Part shown: piece by piece, positions 34,876-43,401 of the stretch
Numbering within the stretch: position 1 is the stretch's first letter
Layout: every line of letters starts with the position of its first letter
From: JAZLIT01 sp045617525
Lineage (GTDB): Bacteria; Bacillota; Bacilli; Bacillales_A; Planococcaceae
Reading direction: 5' to 3'
Assembly: GCA_045617525.1 (NCBI GenBank)
Contig: JAZLIT010000003.1
Coordinates: 1 to 64,000, forward strand
DNA: 64,000 nt
Translations under genes and position numbers: made by a program
Notes under the pieces: model-generated
What the model saw: the letters and a program-made list of their open reading frames with translations, nothing else
Databases searched by the model: none
Told to the model about the DNA's origin: nothing

Positions 34876-36110
34876 TTCGAAATGCCCTCCTCACATAACT
34901 CCAATACGTAATTTAAATCAACATCTTCAGTCAAATGTTGTGGCGTCCATGGAATATAAATGTCAGGATGTATTCCTCCATTATGATAAGGGCTTTTATC
35001 ATCCATCGTTGAAATGCCATACCAAAATTCAAAATCACCATAATCAACGGTTACTACATTAAAAGTTTTCATAATGCCCATCGTCTCACGTCCAATTACT
35101 TTAACTTTCGGTGATTTCTTAACATTTTGAGCGAATGTATCCCCTGAACTAGCACAGAAACAATCCGCTAATACATAGATATTTCTCGGGAAATCGCCAC
35201 CTTCTATGAGCCAATCCGTTTCATCGTCATTTTCCACAAAGCCCTTCCCTTTATAAGTATGGATCTTTGCAATTTCTTCTTTTATATTTTGCTCTACTTC
35301 CGCCGCAAGCTCCTGTTCTAAATAGTCCTCCATGAAGGTTTGCATAAGCGCACAATTTCGCTCTGTATAGTTTGTGAACATTCGACTCTCATCATTAAAT
35401 AAGTCTTGCACTGCAATTTGCTTGTCAAAAATATATTTTAATAACGGAAAATAAAAAGTGTCATTACCCCCATTATTTATGCGAACATCAATAATTAGAT
35501 TTTTACATTGTGAAAGTGCATACTCATTTTCCCTAACAAGCTTTTGAATAGGTTCTGCCTGTGCAAAATCCATTAGCTTCATATACATCGTCTCCGTATT
35601 TAATGGAAAGCATTCATAACTAGGGTTATATGCTGGTTTATCGTAAGCACCCAGCTCTAATTCCAACAGTTTCCCTTCCACTTCAACAGTTACTTTATTT
35701 GCTATACACAGCACATTCCGCCATTGCTGACGTTCATTTAACTCATCCACTAATAATTTCTGGTATCTCTCTGCAGCTCTTTCAATTATTTCACCATCAA
35801 TCGCTACAATTTTATCGCCTTTTTTTAAGCGTGTTTCAGTTGGAGCCTCTGTTACATAAAGTGTATTTTCATACCGTCGAACCGAAAATCCACGATATGG
35901 TAACTCTGAATTTTTAGTGCGAAAACCTAAGTGTCCATCTTTAAAATCTAATAGATAGCTTTTTATAATTTGTTCAAATTCAACATTCGTCATGGCATTC
36001 GACACTTCATATTGTTCTGGGGTGTTCAAATGCAATTTTGAGTGGCAACCCGCATAATCATGCTTTAAAACTTGCTTAATATCCTCAAAAATCTGTTCTT
36101 TTGTGTGCAT
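34872..36110 (-). CDS. S41 family peptidase without signal peptide
   Basis: A 412-residue protein with a PDZ-like segment (about 75-130, KKGDKIVAIDGEII) and a C-terminal S41 (tail-specific protease) catalytic domain. The catalytic Ser is in CASSGDTFAQNVK, and the S41 core strand is LIIDVRINNGGNDTF. No signal peptide or membrane helix is visible, unlike CtpA/CtpB, so it should be cytosolic. GAGGGATAC precedes ATG 36110; the frame is open seven codons earlier. It leads the unit with a GNAT and an S51 peptidase. Confidence 0.85.
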   Translation of the reverse strand: MHTKEQIFEDIKQVLKHDYAGCHSKLHLNTPEQYEVSNAMTNVEFEQIIKSYLLDFKDGHLGFRTKNSELPYRGFSVRRYENTLYVTEAPTETRLKKGDKIVAIDGEIIERAAERYQKLLVDELNERQQWRNVLCIANKVTVEVEGKLLELELGAYDKPAYNPSYECFPLNTETMYMKLMDFAQAEPIQKLVRENEYALSQCKNLIIDVRINNGGNDTFYFPLLKYIFDKQIAVQDLFNDESRMFTNYTERNCALMQTFMEDYLEQELAAEVEQNIKEEIAKIHTYKGKGFVENDDETDWLIEGGDFPRNIYVLADCFCASSGDTFAQNVKKSPKVKVIGRETMGIMKTFNVVTVDYGDFEFWYGISTMDDKSPYHNGGIHPDIYIPWTPQHLTEDVDLNYVLELCEEGISK

Positions 36111-36388
36111 ATGTATCCCTCTTTCGCTCAAATTTATTTCTAAAAATAAAAACCTCCCGGCATTTACGCCAGAAGGATTCGTGTAGAGTTTCCAATTATA
36201 TAGAAGCAGATTTGAAGTCTCTATATATAATAAATGGACAGACCAATCCTATTTTAAGAAAATACATATACATTTACTGGTTAAAATGGAATTAGTGGAT
36301 CATTGTCCATTCAACTCCGGTTCAAATATAGCACAACAACAGTATCACCATCTACCAAAATAGTTAAATTATAACAAAAAGTGCAGCT

Positions 36389-37675
36389 TTATTTTAACGG
36401 TACTTTAACTTTCGCAGACCCTTCTAACTGATTCGGGAATCCATCAAAATAAATTTTAATCGGATTTTGATGTCCTTCTAATTCGAGTCGAGCTTTAGAG
36501 TCAAAAAACTCTAGACCAGTTGAGCCCCCCTGATCAAATACCTGTACTTTATTTCCATTTGCATCAACTGCATGTAAACCAAATAAAGATATATGATAAT
36601 AACTATTTATCGGCTTATACTTCCCAACAATTGCATCAGCTGAAATATCAATGCCTACGAGATTCGGATGTGTTGGTGCAAAGATAAGCTCATTCTTTTC
36701 AAAATCCACCAATACATAATCTTGCCCTTTTGGGAGCGCGGTCACTTCACCTATTTGCAGCGTCAATGATTTCGGCTTTCTAAAATAATTACTTTGTAAG
36801 TAATAGGTTACTTGCTGATCAAACGTAGAACCCATCCCAGTAATACCATTCCTAATATTACTCCAAATTTCACCTTGTTCATCAATTAATGAAATTGAGC
36901 CAAAATCTAAAATACGCTTTGAATTCAATGGATCAATGCTAATCGAAATACTTGTACGTAAAGGTGATATTTTCACCTGCTCTACCGTAAAGTTTTGCCC
37001 ATCAATTTGAAGTTGCTTATTTACTTCATAGACTTGCCCTAGTTCTATTTCATTTTCTAGATGGAATGGGACTTCAATTTGCAACTCATTAAATTTAAAC
37101 CGTAACGCAAAGTTTGGATTTGTGTAATCCATTTTATGCTCCGATGCTACGATATCAACTGATTCTGCAAATTGATGAACAACTTCTCCTTCATACATAA
37201 ATGTACTGTACGTATAGCCAGCTTTAATTAACTCATTATTATGCAACACTTCAATTTGAATGTGCTCATATTGATTCAAATTTTGCTCACTTTTTATCTC
37301 ATAAGCGACGATCATACCACTTTCATCCGCGATTATTTCATCGATTGTGACTGAAATGCCATCTTGTTCCACGGTTACGCCAATTTTTTCACCATAGCCT
37401 TCATTTAAAATATCTTCTATTCCTTTATTATGCTGAATTAATTGCACAAGCGTCTCTAATCCCGGAACTTTGGCCATTGCATAGGCGATTGTTGGTGAGA
37501 CACGAATAGAAAGTAATAATACACAAATGGCAGCCACAGTGATAAAAGAAGTTATCCAAACTTTTTTAGATTTCTTTTCACGTTTATTTTGGGCAACTGC
37601 ACGCTGAATGGCTTGTTCTAATTGATTTCCCGGAATCTCAAGCTGCTCTAAATAATCTTTCAAACGTTCATCCAT
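36389..37675 (-). CDS. DUF4179 family anti-sigma-factor-like membrane protein
   Basis: A 428-residue protein with a short cytosolic N-terminus (about 1-38), one membrane helix (about 40-60) and a large extracytoplasmic beta-rich domain (DUF4179 followed by further beta repeats). This is the layout of anti-sigma factors of the SigV/YlaC kind. Its ATG overlaps the sigma stop by one base (TGATG), with GGGGGAAGGG upstream; a GTG one codon before is disfavoured. The N-terminal part should hold the sigma factor until a signal outside the cell frees it. The signal is unknown. Confidence 0.8.
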   Translation of the reverse strand: MDERLKDYLEQLEIPGNQLEQAIQRAVAQNKREKKSKKVWITSFITVAAICVLLLSIRVSPTIAYAMAKVPGLETLVQLIQHNKGIEDILNEGYGEKIGVTVEQDGISVTIDEIIADESGMIVAYEIKSEQNLNQYEHIQIEVLHNNELIKAGYTYSTFMYEGEVVHQFAESVDIVASEHKMDYTNPNFALRFKFNELQIEVPFHLENEIELGQVYEVNKQLQIDGQNFTVEQVKISPLRTSISISIDPLNSKRILDFGSISLIDEQGEIWSNIRNGITGMGSTFDQQVTYYLQSNYFRKPKSLTLQIGEVTALPKGQDYVLVDFEKNELIFAPTHPNLVGIDISADAIVGKYKPINSYYHISLFGLHAVDANGNKVQVFDQGGSTGLEFFDSKARLELEGHQNPIKIYFDGFPNQLEGSAKVKVPLK

Positions 37676-38178
37676 CACCCTTCCCCCCGTTCAATCAAAA
37701 TACTGCGTAATTTTCGGAGTGTATGATGTAATCTTGATTTTATCGTTCCCTCTGAAACTTGTTGGATTATCGCAATATCCTTCATTTTCAAATCTTTATA
37801 ATAGCGTAAATAAATAAGTTCTTGTTGTTCAATCGGAAGCTCTAAAAGGATATCCGCCATTTCTAACGGATGATTTTCTTGTTGCGTAATCTCAATTTCC
37901 GCTGTTAATTCCACACGGTCCTGTCTTTTTTTCATATCAAGGCAAATATTAATTAAAATTCGAATGAGCCACGTGTTGAAATAGACCGGCTCCTTAACCG
38001 TATGTATTTTCTTTAAGCAACGATAGGTCATTTCTTGAATCGCGTCGATTGCATCATGCTCGCTCTTTAGGTACGCGTATGCAATTTTATACAAGCTCTC
38101 CTGATTTTGCTTAAGTAGCTCGACGATTGCTTGCTCATTACCGCGAATAGCTTGTTCGATTAATCTTTGCTCATCCAT
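37675..38178 (-). CDS. ECF-type RNA polymerase sigma factor
   Basis: A 167-residue sigma-70 family protein with region 2 (about 10-75, including YLKSEHDAIDAIQEMTYRCL) and region 4 (about 110-160, LPIEQQELIYLRYYKDLKMKDIA and the helix-turn-helix SEGTIKSRLHHTLRKLR) and nothing else, hence the extracytoplasmic-function group. AAAGGGGGTGG precedes the ATG. It begins only 66 bases after the tyrS stop in the same direction, with no terminator between. Paired with a DUF4179 anti-sigma gene. Confidence 0.88.
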   Translation of the reverse strand: MDEQRLIEQAIRGNEQAIVELLKQNQESLYKIAYAYLKSEHDAIDAIQEMTYRCLKKIHTVKEPVYFNTWLIRILINICLDMKKRQDRVELTAEIEITQQENHPLEMADILLELPIEQQELIYLRYYKDLKMKDIAIIQQVSEGTIKSRLHHTLRKLRSILIERGEG

Positions 38179-38244
38179 GTGGCCACCCCCTTTACCTATT
38201 AGACTTTTGAGACTCTATTTCCGTTCAGTTTGACAGGCTTATTT

Positions 38245-39456
38245 TTACTTAAGAATCTTCAAAAATCGCTTTTTCCCAATTTGCAATACATCTTCATTTT
38301 CAAGTTCTTGTTCAAACTTATCCATGCCAATTTTCTCTCCATTCACTGAAACCCCATCCTGCTTGATTAAGCGGATAAACTCACTTTTACTCTTGATTAA
38401 TCCAATGTCTATTAACGCAGGTACAAGCGTCATTAAACTAGTATTTCCATTGCTTGCGAGCGTCGGCACATTGTCAGGTATTTGGCGCTTTTGGAACGCC
38501 ATCTCAAAGAAACGCTGCGCCCCGTGTGCAGCTTCTTCCCCGTGGTATTGCTGGGTAATAATTGCAGCTAACTCCAACTTAATATCACGAGGATTAACAC
38601 CCGCTTCAAGCCTTTCTACAATTCCCTTTAAGTCATTTGGGTGTACGTCTGTTGCGAGCTCAAAGTATTTCACAATCAAAGAATCGGGTACCTCCATCAC
38701 TTTTTTGAACATAATTTCAGGTAATTCATTAATCCCGATGTAATTATTTAAGCTTTTACTCATTTTTTCAACGCCGTCTAAACCTTCAAGTAATGGCATA
38801 AAAATCGCAATCTGCTTTTCTTGCCCCACATGCTTTTGCAATGTACGTCCCATCAAAATATTAAACGTTTGATCTGTCCCCCCAAGCTCAATATCAGCCT
38901 CGATTTCAACCGAATCCTGTGCCTGCATTAACGGGTAGAAAAATTCATGAATGCCAATTGGGATTTGATTATTGTAGCGCTTTTGGAAATCATCACGCTC
39001 TAAAATTCGGGCGACTGAAGTTGTTGCCGCGAGCTTAATCACTTCCTCAAACGATAATTTCGACAACCACTCACTATTGAAGCGCACGAGTGTTTTTTCC
39101 TCGTCTAATACTTTGAAAATTTGCTCACAGTATGTTTGAGCATTTGCCTTCACGACATCATCAGACAGTGCAACGCGTCCCTTTGACTTCCCTGTTGGAT
39201 CACCAATTCGCCCTGTGAAATCACCGATTATAATGACAACTCGATGCCCAAGATCCTGCATTTGCTTAATTTTACGCAGCACGACAGCATGCCCTAAATG
39301 AATATCTGGCGCCGATGGATCAAGGCCAAGCTTAATCGTAAGCGGCTTTTGCGTATCAAATGAGCGTTGCAATTTTGCCAGTAGCTCCTTCTCATCCACA
39401 ATCATCTCTGCACCTTTTTGAATAATTTCTAGTTGTTCATTTGGCTTTAAAAACAT
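38245..39456 (-). CDS. tyrS: Tyrosine-tRNA ligase
   Basis: A 403-residue class I synthetase that charges tRNA-Tyr. HIGH motif HLGH is at 53-56, KMSKS at 231-235, and the C-terminal S4 RNA-binding domain covers about 335-400. In-frame ATG 39465 lies inside the AAGGAG spacing; ATG 39456 is nine bases after AAGGAG and is chosen. It is controlled by the Tyr T-box upstream. The sequence belongs to the longer-spaced TyrZ-like/TyrS2 class judging by the LGLDPSAPDIHLGH motif and QDLGH spacing, so it may be the second TyrRS of the organism. Confidence 0.92.
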   Translation of the reverse strand: MFLKPNEQLEIIQKGAEMIVDEKELLAKLQRSFDTQKPLTIKLGLDPSAPDIHLGHAVVLRKIKQMQDLGHRVVIIIGDFTGRIGDPTGKSKGRVALSDDVVKANAQTYCEQIFKVLDEEKTLVRFNSEWLSKLSFEEVIKLAATTSVARILERDDFQKRYNNQIPIGIHEFFYPLMQAQDSVEIEADIELGGTDQTFNILMGRTLQKHVGQEKQIAIFMPLLEGLDGVEKMSKSLNNYIGINELPEIMFKKVMEVPDSLIVKYFELATDVHPNDLKGIVERLEAGVNPRDIKLELAAIITQQYHGEEAAHGAQRFFEMAFQKRQIPDNVPTLASNGNTSLMTLVPALIDIGLIKSKSEFIRLIKQDGVSVNGEKIGMDKFEQELENEDVLQIGKKRFLKILK

Positions 39457-39486
39457 ACATTCCATCTCCTTTACTTTTCAAAGCAA

Positions 39487-39774
39487 ATAAAAAAACGCCC
39501 TCTAGGAATTAACCTAAAGGACGTTTTGAACGTGTTACCACCTTTTTTCGAGTACTATTCACACAGCACTCCTCCAGTCCGTACTGCTTAAAGCGATACG
39601 TATGCAATGATTACGGCAGCAACCCCGTCGTAGCCTACTTAAATTTCGGTACGCAGCTCCAAGATGTATTCATTTTAATTTCCCTTTGCGCCTCTCAACA
39701 ACCGGCTACTTTCTGTAAGGTCCACTTAAAATTACTCGTTCTCTTCAACGCTTTTATTCTTATTTGGTTTCGTG
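39487..39774 (-). promoter_or_regulatory. Tyrosine T-box riboswitch upstream of tyrS
   Basis: On the minus strand the T-box (AAAAAAGGTGGTAACACG) is at 39531-39550 and the terminator ACGTCCTTTAGG/CCTAGAGGGCGT (two G-U pairs) plus eight T is at 39487-39524. The specifier TAC (Tyr) is at 39666-39668, directly after GAA and ten bases before the end of GAGC. Read-through is expected with uncharged tRNA-Tyr. Confidence 0.92.
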
Positions 39775-39780
39775 AGATTA

Positions 39781-39808
39781 ATAATACGCCAAATTAAAAA
39801 TTTGTCAA
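39781..39808 (-). promoter_or_regulatory. Promoter of the tyrS leader
   Basis: Minus strand: TTGACA (39803-39808) and TATTAT (39781-39786), spacer 16. Confidence 0.75.
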
Positions 39809-39891
39809 ATAAGGGATTTATACCACAATAACACTGATAAATGGAGTTACACTATTAAAGATGCTCCTTTATCAAAGCGCTTTTTCTATAA

Positions 39892-41568
39892 TTATAACTC
39901 CTTGAAATCACTAAAAAAGATTTTATTATATTGAATAAAACCATGTGCATCAAATTGTAAGTTTTTATATTTAAAATCCTCTCGAACATACATACGTTGT
40001 TGGTGGTGCGTTAACAATTTTAAACAGTAGATTTTTTGCATTTGTTCTTCAATTTCATTTAAAGTTGCTTCATCGAAAGTCTGGTATTTAGTTGTGTAGA
40101 TTTTTTCAAGGGCCTGTATCAATAGATTTTGATGGTACTCATCTAAAAAGGATAAAATGGCTTTCGGTTTGGTGAAATATCTGTTTAGAATGGAAAGGAT
40201 TTTTTGCCTTCCAAATGTTGCGCCGCCAATGAAAATATCAATTGAAGTGTCCACCGTTTTATCTTTAGAGATATCAATGCATTCTAACTCGGTTTTTATG
40301 CCAAATTGATTGATTTTACTTTGAAGGATAAGTGCCTTATCTAAATAATTTGCATGAGATGAAAGTTGTTGGTATCCGATTTTTAAAACCGGAAAATCAT
40401 TACCTACATATTTAATCGTAGCGAAAGGTTGTTGTTGCTTTTGACTAGGTAGCCAGTTTGTTGCTATTGTTTCAGTCATGGTATTTTCAATAAAATCTGT
40501 AGGATGAATTAGAGCATAAATGGTTTCCCGCATTTCTCGGTTTTGAAGGGGGCCGTTTTGCATATTTAGGACAACATAATCAGTTCCAAATTCTTGCATA
40601 AGCAATTCTTTTTGCGGAATGTCATTTGAGTAAGGGCTGTAAGAAATGCCAAAGTCGGTATCGTTATTGTCAAAAATATATTCTATTCCATCTAGATAAG
40701 GTCTTTTATTAAAATAATGATCAAAGGTTGTTAATTTAATTTTGTATGGTGATAAGTCTTCAATCATAAAAGGCCCGCATCCAATCGATCCATCGGGTTT
40801 ATCTTTCGGTAAAATCACTGTTCGAAATGAAGATAATAATTCAGGTAATACCGCAAATGGCTTAGTTAACGTGAGAATTAATTCATAGTCATTTACGATT
40901 TCAAATTTCTCATAATCAAAATAAGGCTTCGCAAGTTCTTTTAAGCGTTCAAGTGAAAATTGGATATCTGAAGCTTGAACCGGCTTTAGGTGATGGAAAT
41001 AAGCACCCTTTCTTAAAATAAATCGCCAATTTTGATAATCGTTTGTTTCATAATAGAAAAGTAAGTTTTCTTCAATTTCACCGGTAGTATGATTTTCTTT
41101 AAATAAAGGCTCATGAATTTGCTTAATAAAATGCGCATCCCAATTTGATAATGCATGTAATGGATTAATTGTTAGATATGGATTGAAGAATGGAAGACGG
41201 AGTATATGCTGTAACTTTTCATTTTGATGTATACCATACTGTTGTTGAAGCCAGTTTTGAATAATCGGGTTTTTGAACATTTGGTATTCACCGATTAAAG
41301 AATAGGCCTCTTCAAATTGATTTTTCTCCCAATAAGAAATAAATAGATTGATAATACAGTCTTCTTTTGATTGAAGTATCGTAATAAAAGGTTTCTTCCC
41401 CCTTCCTTTCGTTACTTCCCATTTTATAATCTCTAGCTGCTGCAGTTTTTTTACAATGGTCTTGGCATACCGTGTCGAGCATTGCCAAATTTGCGCAAGC
41501 TCCTCAACCGACGTCTCTTTTCGAACGTTTTCTTGGAAAAAATCAAATAAGCGTAATTGATAATGCAT
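39892..41568 (-). CDS. SgrR-like regulator fused to a solute-binding domain
   Basis: A 558-residue protein with an N-terminal winged-helix domain of the SgrR type (about 1-110; SVEELAQIWQCSTRYAKTIVKKLQQLEII) and a C-terminal extracellular-solute-binding family 5 domain (about 150-555). There is no signal peptide, so the binding domain should work inside the cell as the ligand sensor of a transcription factor, as in SgrR. The open frame reaches 41817 but GGAGG before ATG 41568 sets the start. It is divergent from a membrane metalloprotease-like gene 134 bases away, which is its natural candidate target. Confidence 0.85.
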   Translation of the reverse strand: MHYQLRLFDFFQENVRKETSVEELAQIWQCSTRYAKTIVKKLQQLEIIKWEVTKGRGKKPFITILQSKEDCIINLFISYWEKNQFEEAYSLIGEYQMFKNPIIQNWLQQQYGIHQNEKLQHILRLPFFNPYLTINPLHALSNWDAHFIKQIHEPLFKENHTTGEIEENLLFYYETNDYQNWRFILRKGAYFHHLKPVQASDIQFSLERLKELAKPYFDYEKFEIVNDYELILTLTKPFAVLPELLSSFRTVILPKDKPDGSIGCGPFMIEDLSPYKIKLTTFDHYFNKRPYLDGIEYIFDNNDTDFGISYSPYSNDIPQKELLMQEFGTDYVVLNMQNGPLQNREMRETIYALIHPTDFIENTMTETIATNWLPSQKQQQPFATIKYVGNDFPVLKIGYQQLSSHANYLDKALILQSKINQFGIKTELECIDISKDKTVDTSIDIFIGGATFGRQKILSILNRYFTKPKAILSFLDEYHQNLLIQALEKIYTTKYQTFDEATLNEIEEQMQKIYCLKLLTHHQQRMYVREDFKYKNLQFDAHGFIQYNKIFFSDFKEL

Positions 41569-41702
41569 AGATAGGTACCTCCAAAAGGGGAACAACTTAT
41601 TAGAAATCAAACACTTTTTGTTCCTTCTTTTACAATATACACTATTAATGGTAATACAAGTGAGTTTAAGCGTTGTTAAAATAGGATTGGGGGAAGTAAG
41701 AA

Positions 41703-42314
41703 ATGACGTTATTTTTCTATGTTTTAGTAGGATATGGAGCATTATATGTGGTGATTTGGTTACATGAAGTAGGGCATGGGCTCGTTTATAGTAAATATAA
41801 TTGCAAAGAAAACCCATTTAACGTTCACGTGCCTTTCTATTTATTTTTCTCTACGCCACAACCAATAAATATAGAATATGCTAAACATTTAACGAGTAAG
41901 CAGGACTTTCATGTTGGAATAGCAGGAATAATGGTGAATCTCCTTTTTGGGATTCCATTGGCTATATTTCTACTTATTATTGAAATTCAGCCATCCTTGT
42001 TTTTATTTTTTATTTATTCGTTTACTTTGTTTCACTTAGTGGAAGCTGCAACGTATTTGACGATTAGTAATCTATCTATTTCGAGCGACATGGTGGCGGT
42101 TCAGCGCTATAAACCGAAACTAAGAATTCCTTTATTTATTATTGGACTGGGAATTATAGTCTTAATTTTTATGATGGTTATAGAAAGTCCAGATAAATGG
42201 AGAATGGCTTATATCGTTTCAATTTTTATGGTGGTTTCAAGTATGGAATTAGGGAGATTTCTCTTTACGCGAAGAGTAAGAGTTCATAAGAATAGAATGA
42301 CGGAAAATAACTAG
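41703..42314 (+). CDS. HExxH membrane protein (M50-like)
   Basis: A 203-residue integral membrane protein with five to six helices. The motif HEVGH at 21-25, inside the first helix, is that of site-2-type intramembrane zinc peptidases; a possible third ligand is less clear (HLVEAATYL near 118 and ISSDMVAVQ near 135), so the protein may be a diverged or inactive member. GGGGGAAG precedes the ATG. It is divergent from the SgrR-like regulator gene. No known substrate; no anti-sigma gene is adjacent. Confidence 0.7.
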   Translation: MTLFFYVLVGYGALYVVIWLHEVGHGLVYSKYNCKENPFNVHVPFYLFFSTPQPINIEYAKHLTSKQDFHVGIAGIMVNLLFGIPLAIFLLIIEIQPSLFLFFIYSFTLFHLVEAATYLTISNLSISSDMVAVQRYKPKLRIPLFIIGLGIIVLIFMMVIESPDKWRMAYIVSIFMVVSSMELGRFLFTRRVRVHKNRMTENN

Positions 42315-42329
42315 CCAAATTACAGCAAA

Positions 42330-42359
42330 TTGGGTGCTTAGATATTTCTAAGCATCCAA
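42330..42359 (+). terminator. Hairpin after the HExxH gene
   Basis: A 13-bp stem with one G-U pair (42330-42342 with 42347-42359). No clean T-run follows, so termination is probable but not certain. Confidence 0.5.
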
Positions 42360-42371
42360 CCATAAATTAAA

Positions 42372-42803
42372 TTAATTAAGATTTAGTTTACTAAATAATG
42401 GTTTTAAAAGAATTTCAATTCCATAGAAAAAAAGTGCTGAAGAAGCTCCAAGAATTATTGATAACATAACCCCGCTACTCAAGATATTGGAGCTTGCTTG
42501 CATTATTACAATCAGCAAGTAAAAAAGGAATCCGATAATCCCTCCACCCATCACATAAGTAAATATCGTTTTAAATATACTTTTATTTTTCATCTCAACT
42601 ACTATTGAAAATAATATTCCGACGGTTAGAAACATTGGGGCTATGAATATAAGATATAAAATAAAGTATTCCATAAATGTCATATAAGAAGTGTTAGGTC
42701 CCTGTTCTCCTTTTGGTGTGTATCCTATAGCACTTAATAATGAACACCAGATCAAAGTAGCAAAAATCGCTACAATAAATTTTTTCAGTATCATTTTCCT
42801 CAT
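42372..42803 (-). CDS. Four-helix membrane protein, paralogue of 19133-19534
   Basis: A 143-residue hydrophobic protein with four helices and a short basic end. AAAGGTGG is nine bases before ATG 42803; a TTG at 42812 is too close to it. It matches the protein at 19133-19534 in length, helix order and small motifs (IAPMFL..GI in helix 2, GGGIIGFL in helix 3, GASSALFFYG in helix 4). No domain recognised; no signal peptide. Confidence 0.7.
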   Translation of the reverse strand: MRKMILKKFIVAIFATLIWCSLLSAIGYTPKGEQGPNTSYMTFMEYFILYLIFIAPMFLTVGILFSIVVEMKNKSIFKTIFTYVMGGGIIGFLFYLLIVIMQASSNILSSGVMLSIILGASSALFFYGIEILLKPLFSKLNLN

Positions 42804-43092
42804 TTCAATCAACCACCTTTGGCTTACTTTATTCTACTTTACTAATTCTATAGCTTTTCAATAATACCCTCGAATTCGCCCTACATATTTAATTTAAAAA
42901 CAAACATAGGGCTCCTAATCCAGCCCCAGTGCAAGGTGAACATCCTTACTCACCTGTTTGAATAGTATTACCATTTATCGGAATTTTTCTTTTCATTATA
43001 AGCATCCATACTGCGTCAATAGCAGATTCCGCGTATTTCCATTATTTGTTATAATGATTACACTAAAATCCAGAAAGAGGTGGTTCAGTAAT

Positions 43093-43290
43093 CTATTTAA
43101 TTTTTTCGCCATTTATAAATCTCAACCCAAAATCAGTAAGCTGCACATTCGTAAGGTCAACAGAATGAAAGATTTCATCATAATGGGGGTGTTCACCATA
43201 ACGGGCTATCGTAACATCCGTTAAATAGCCTTTACCTTGAAGGGATTCGATTATTTCTCCCCACAAATCTAAATGTAAATTGTAATCTGT
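43093..43290 (-). pseudogene. C-terminal coding remnant
   Basis: A 65-codon open stretch on the minus strand between TAA (43291-43293) and TAG (43093-43095), without start codon or ribosome site. The translation looks like real protein: it contains DLWGEIIESLQGKGYLTD, ARYGEHPHYDEIFHSVDL and ends LRFINGEKIK. It is probably the tail of a lost gene. The rest of the gene-free stretch 42813-43401 shows nothing I can name. Confidence 0.45.
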
Positions 43291-43401
43291 TTAGGAAGGG
43301 ATAAACCCATTGTTGATTTTTGTTAAAACGTCACAATGATTTCGTCTTTCCACAAGTTGTTTTGAAATTTTTGGATATCCAATGAATGGAGTCCTCTAAC
43401 A

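Noticed and set aside
36140..36180. A hairpin upstream of the S41 gene (CCTCCCGGC...GCCAGAAGG)
   Set aside because: The arms pair only with mismatches and no gene ends here in the matching direction, so it is not called a terminator.
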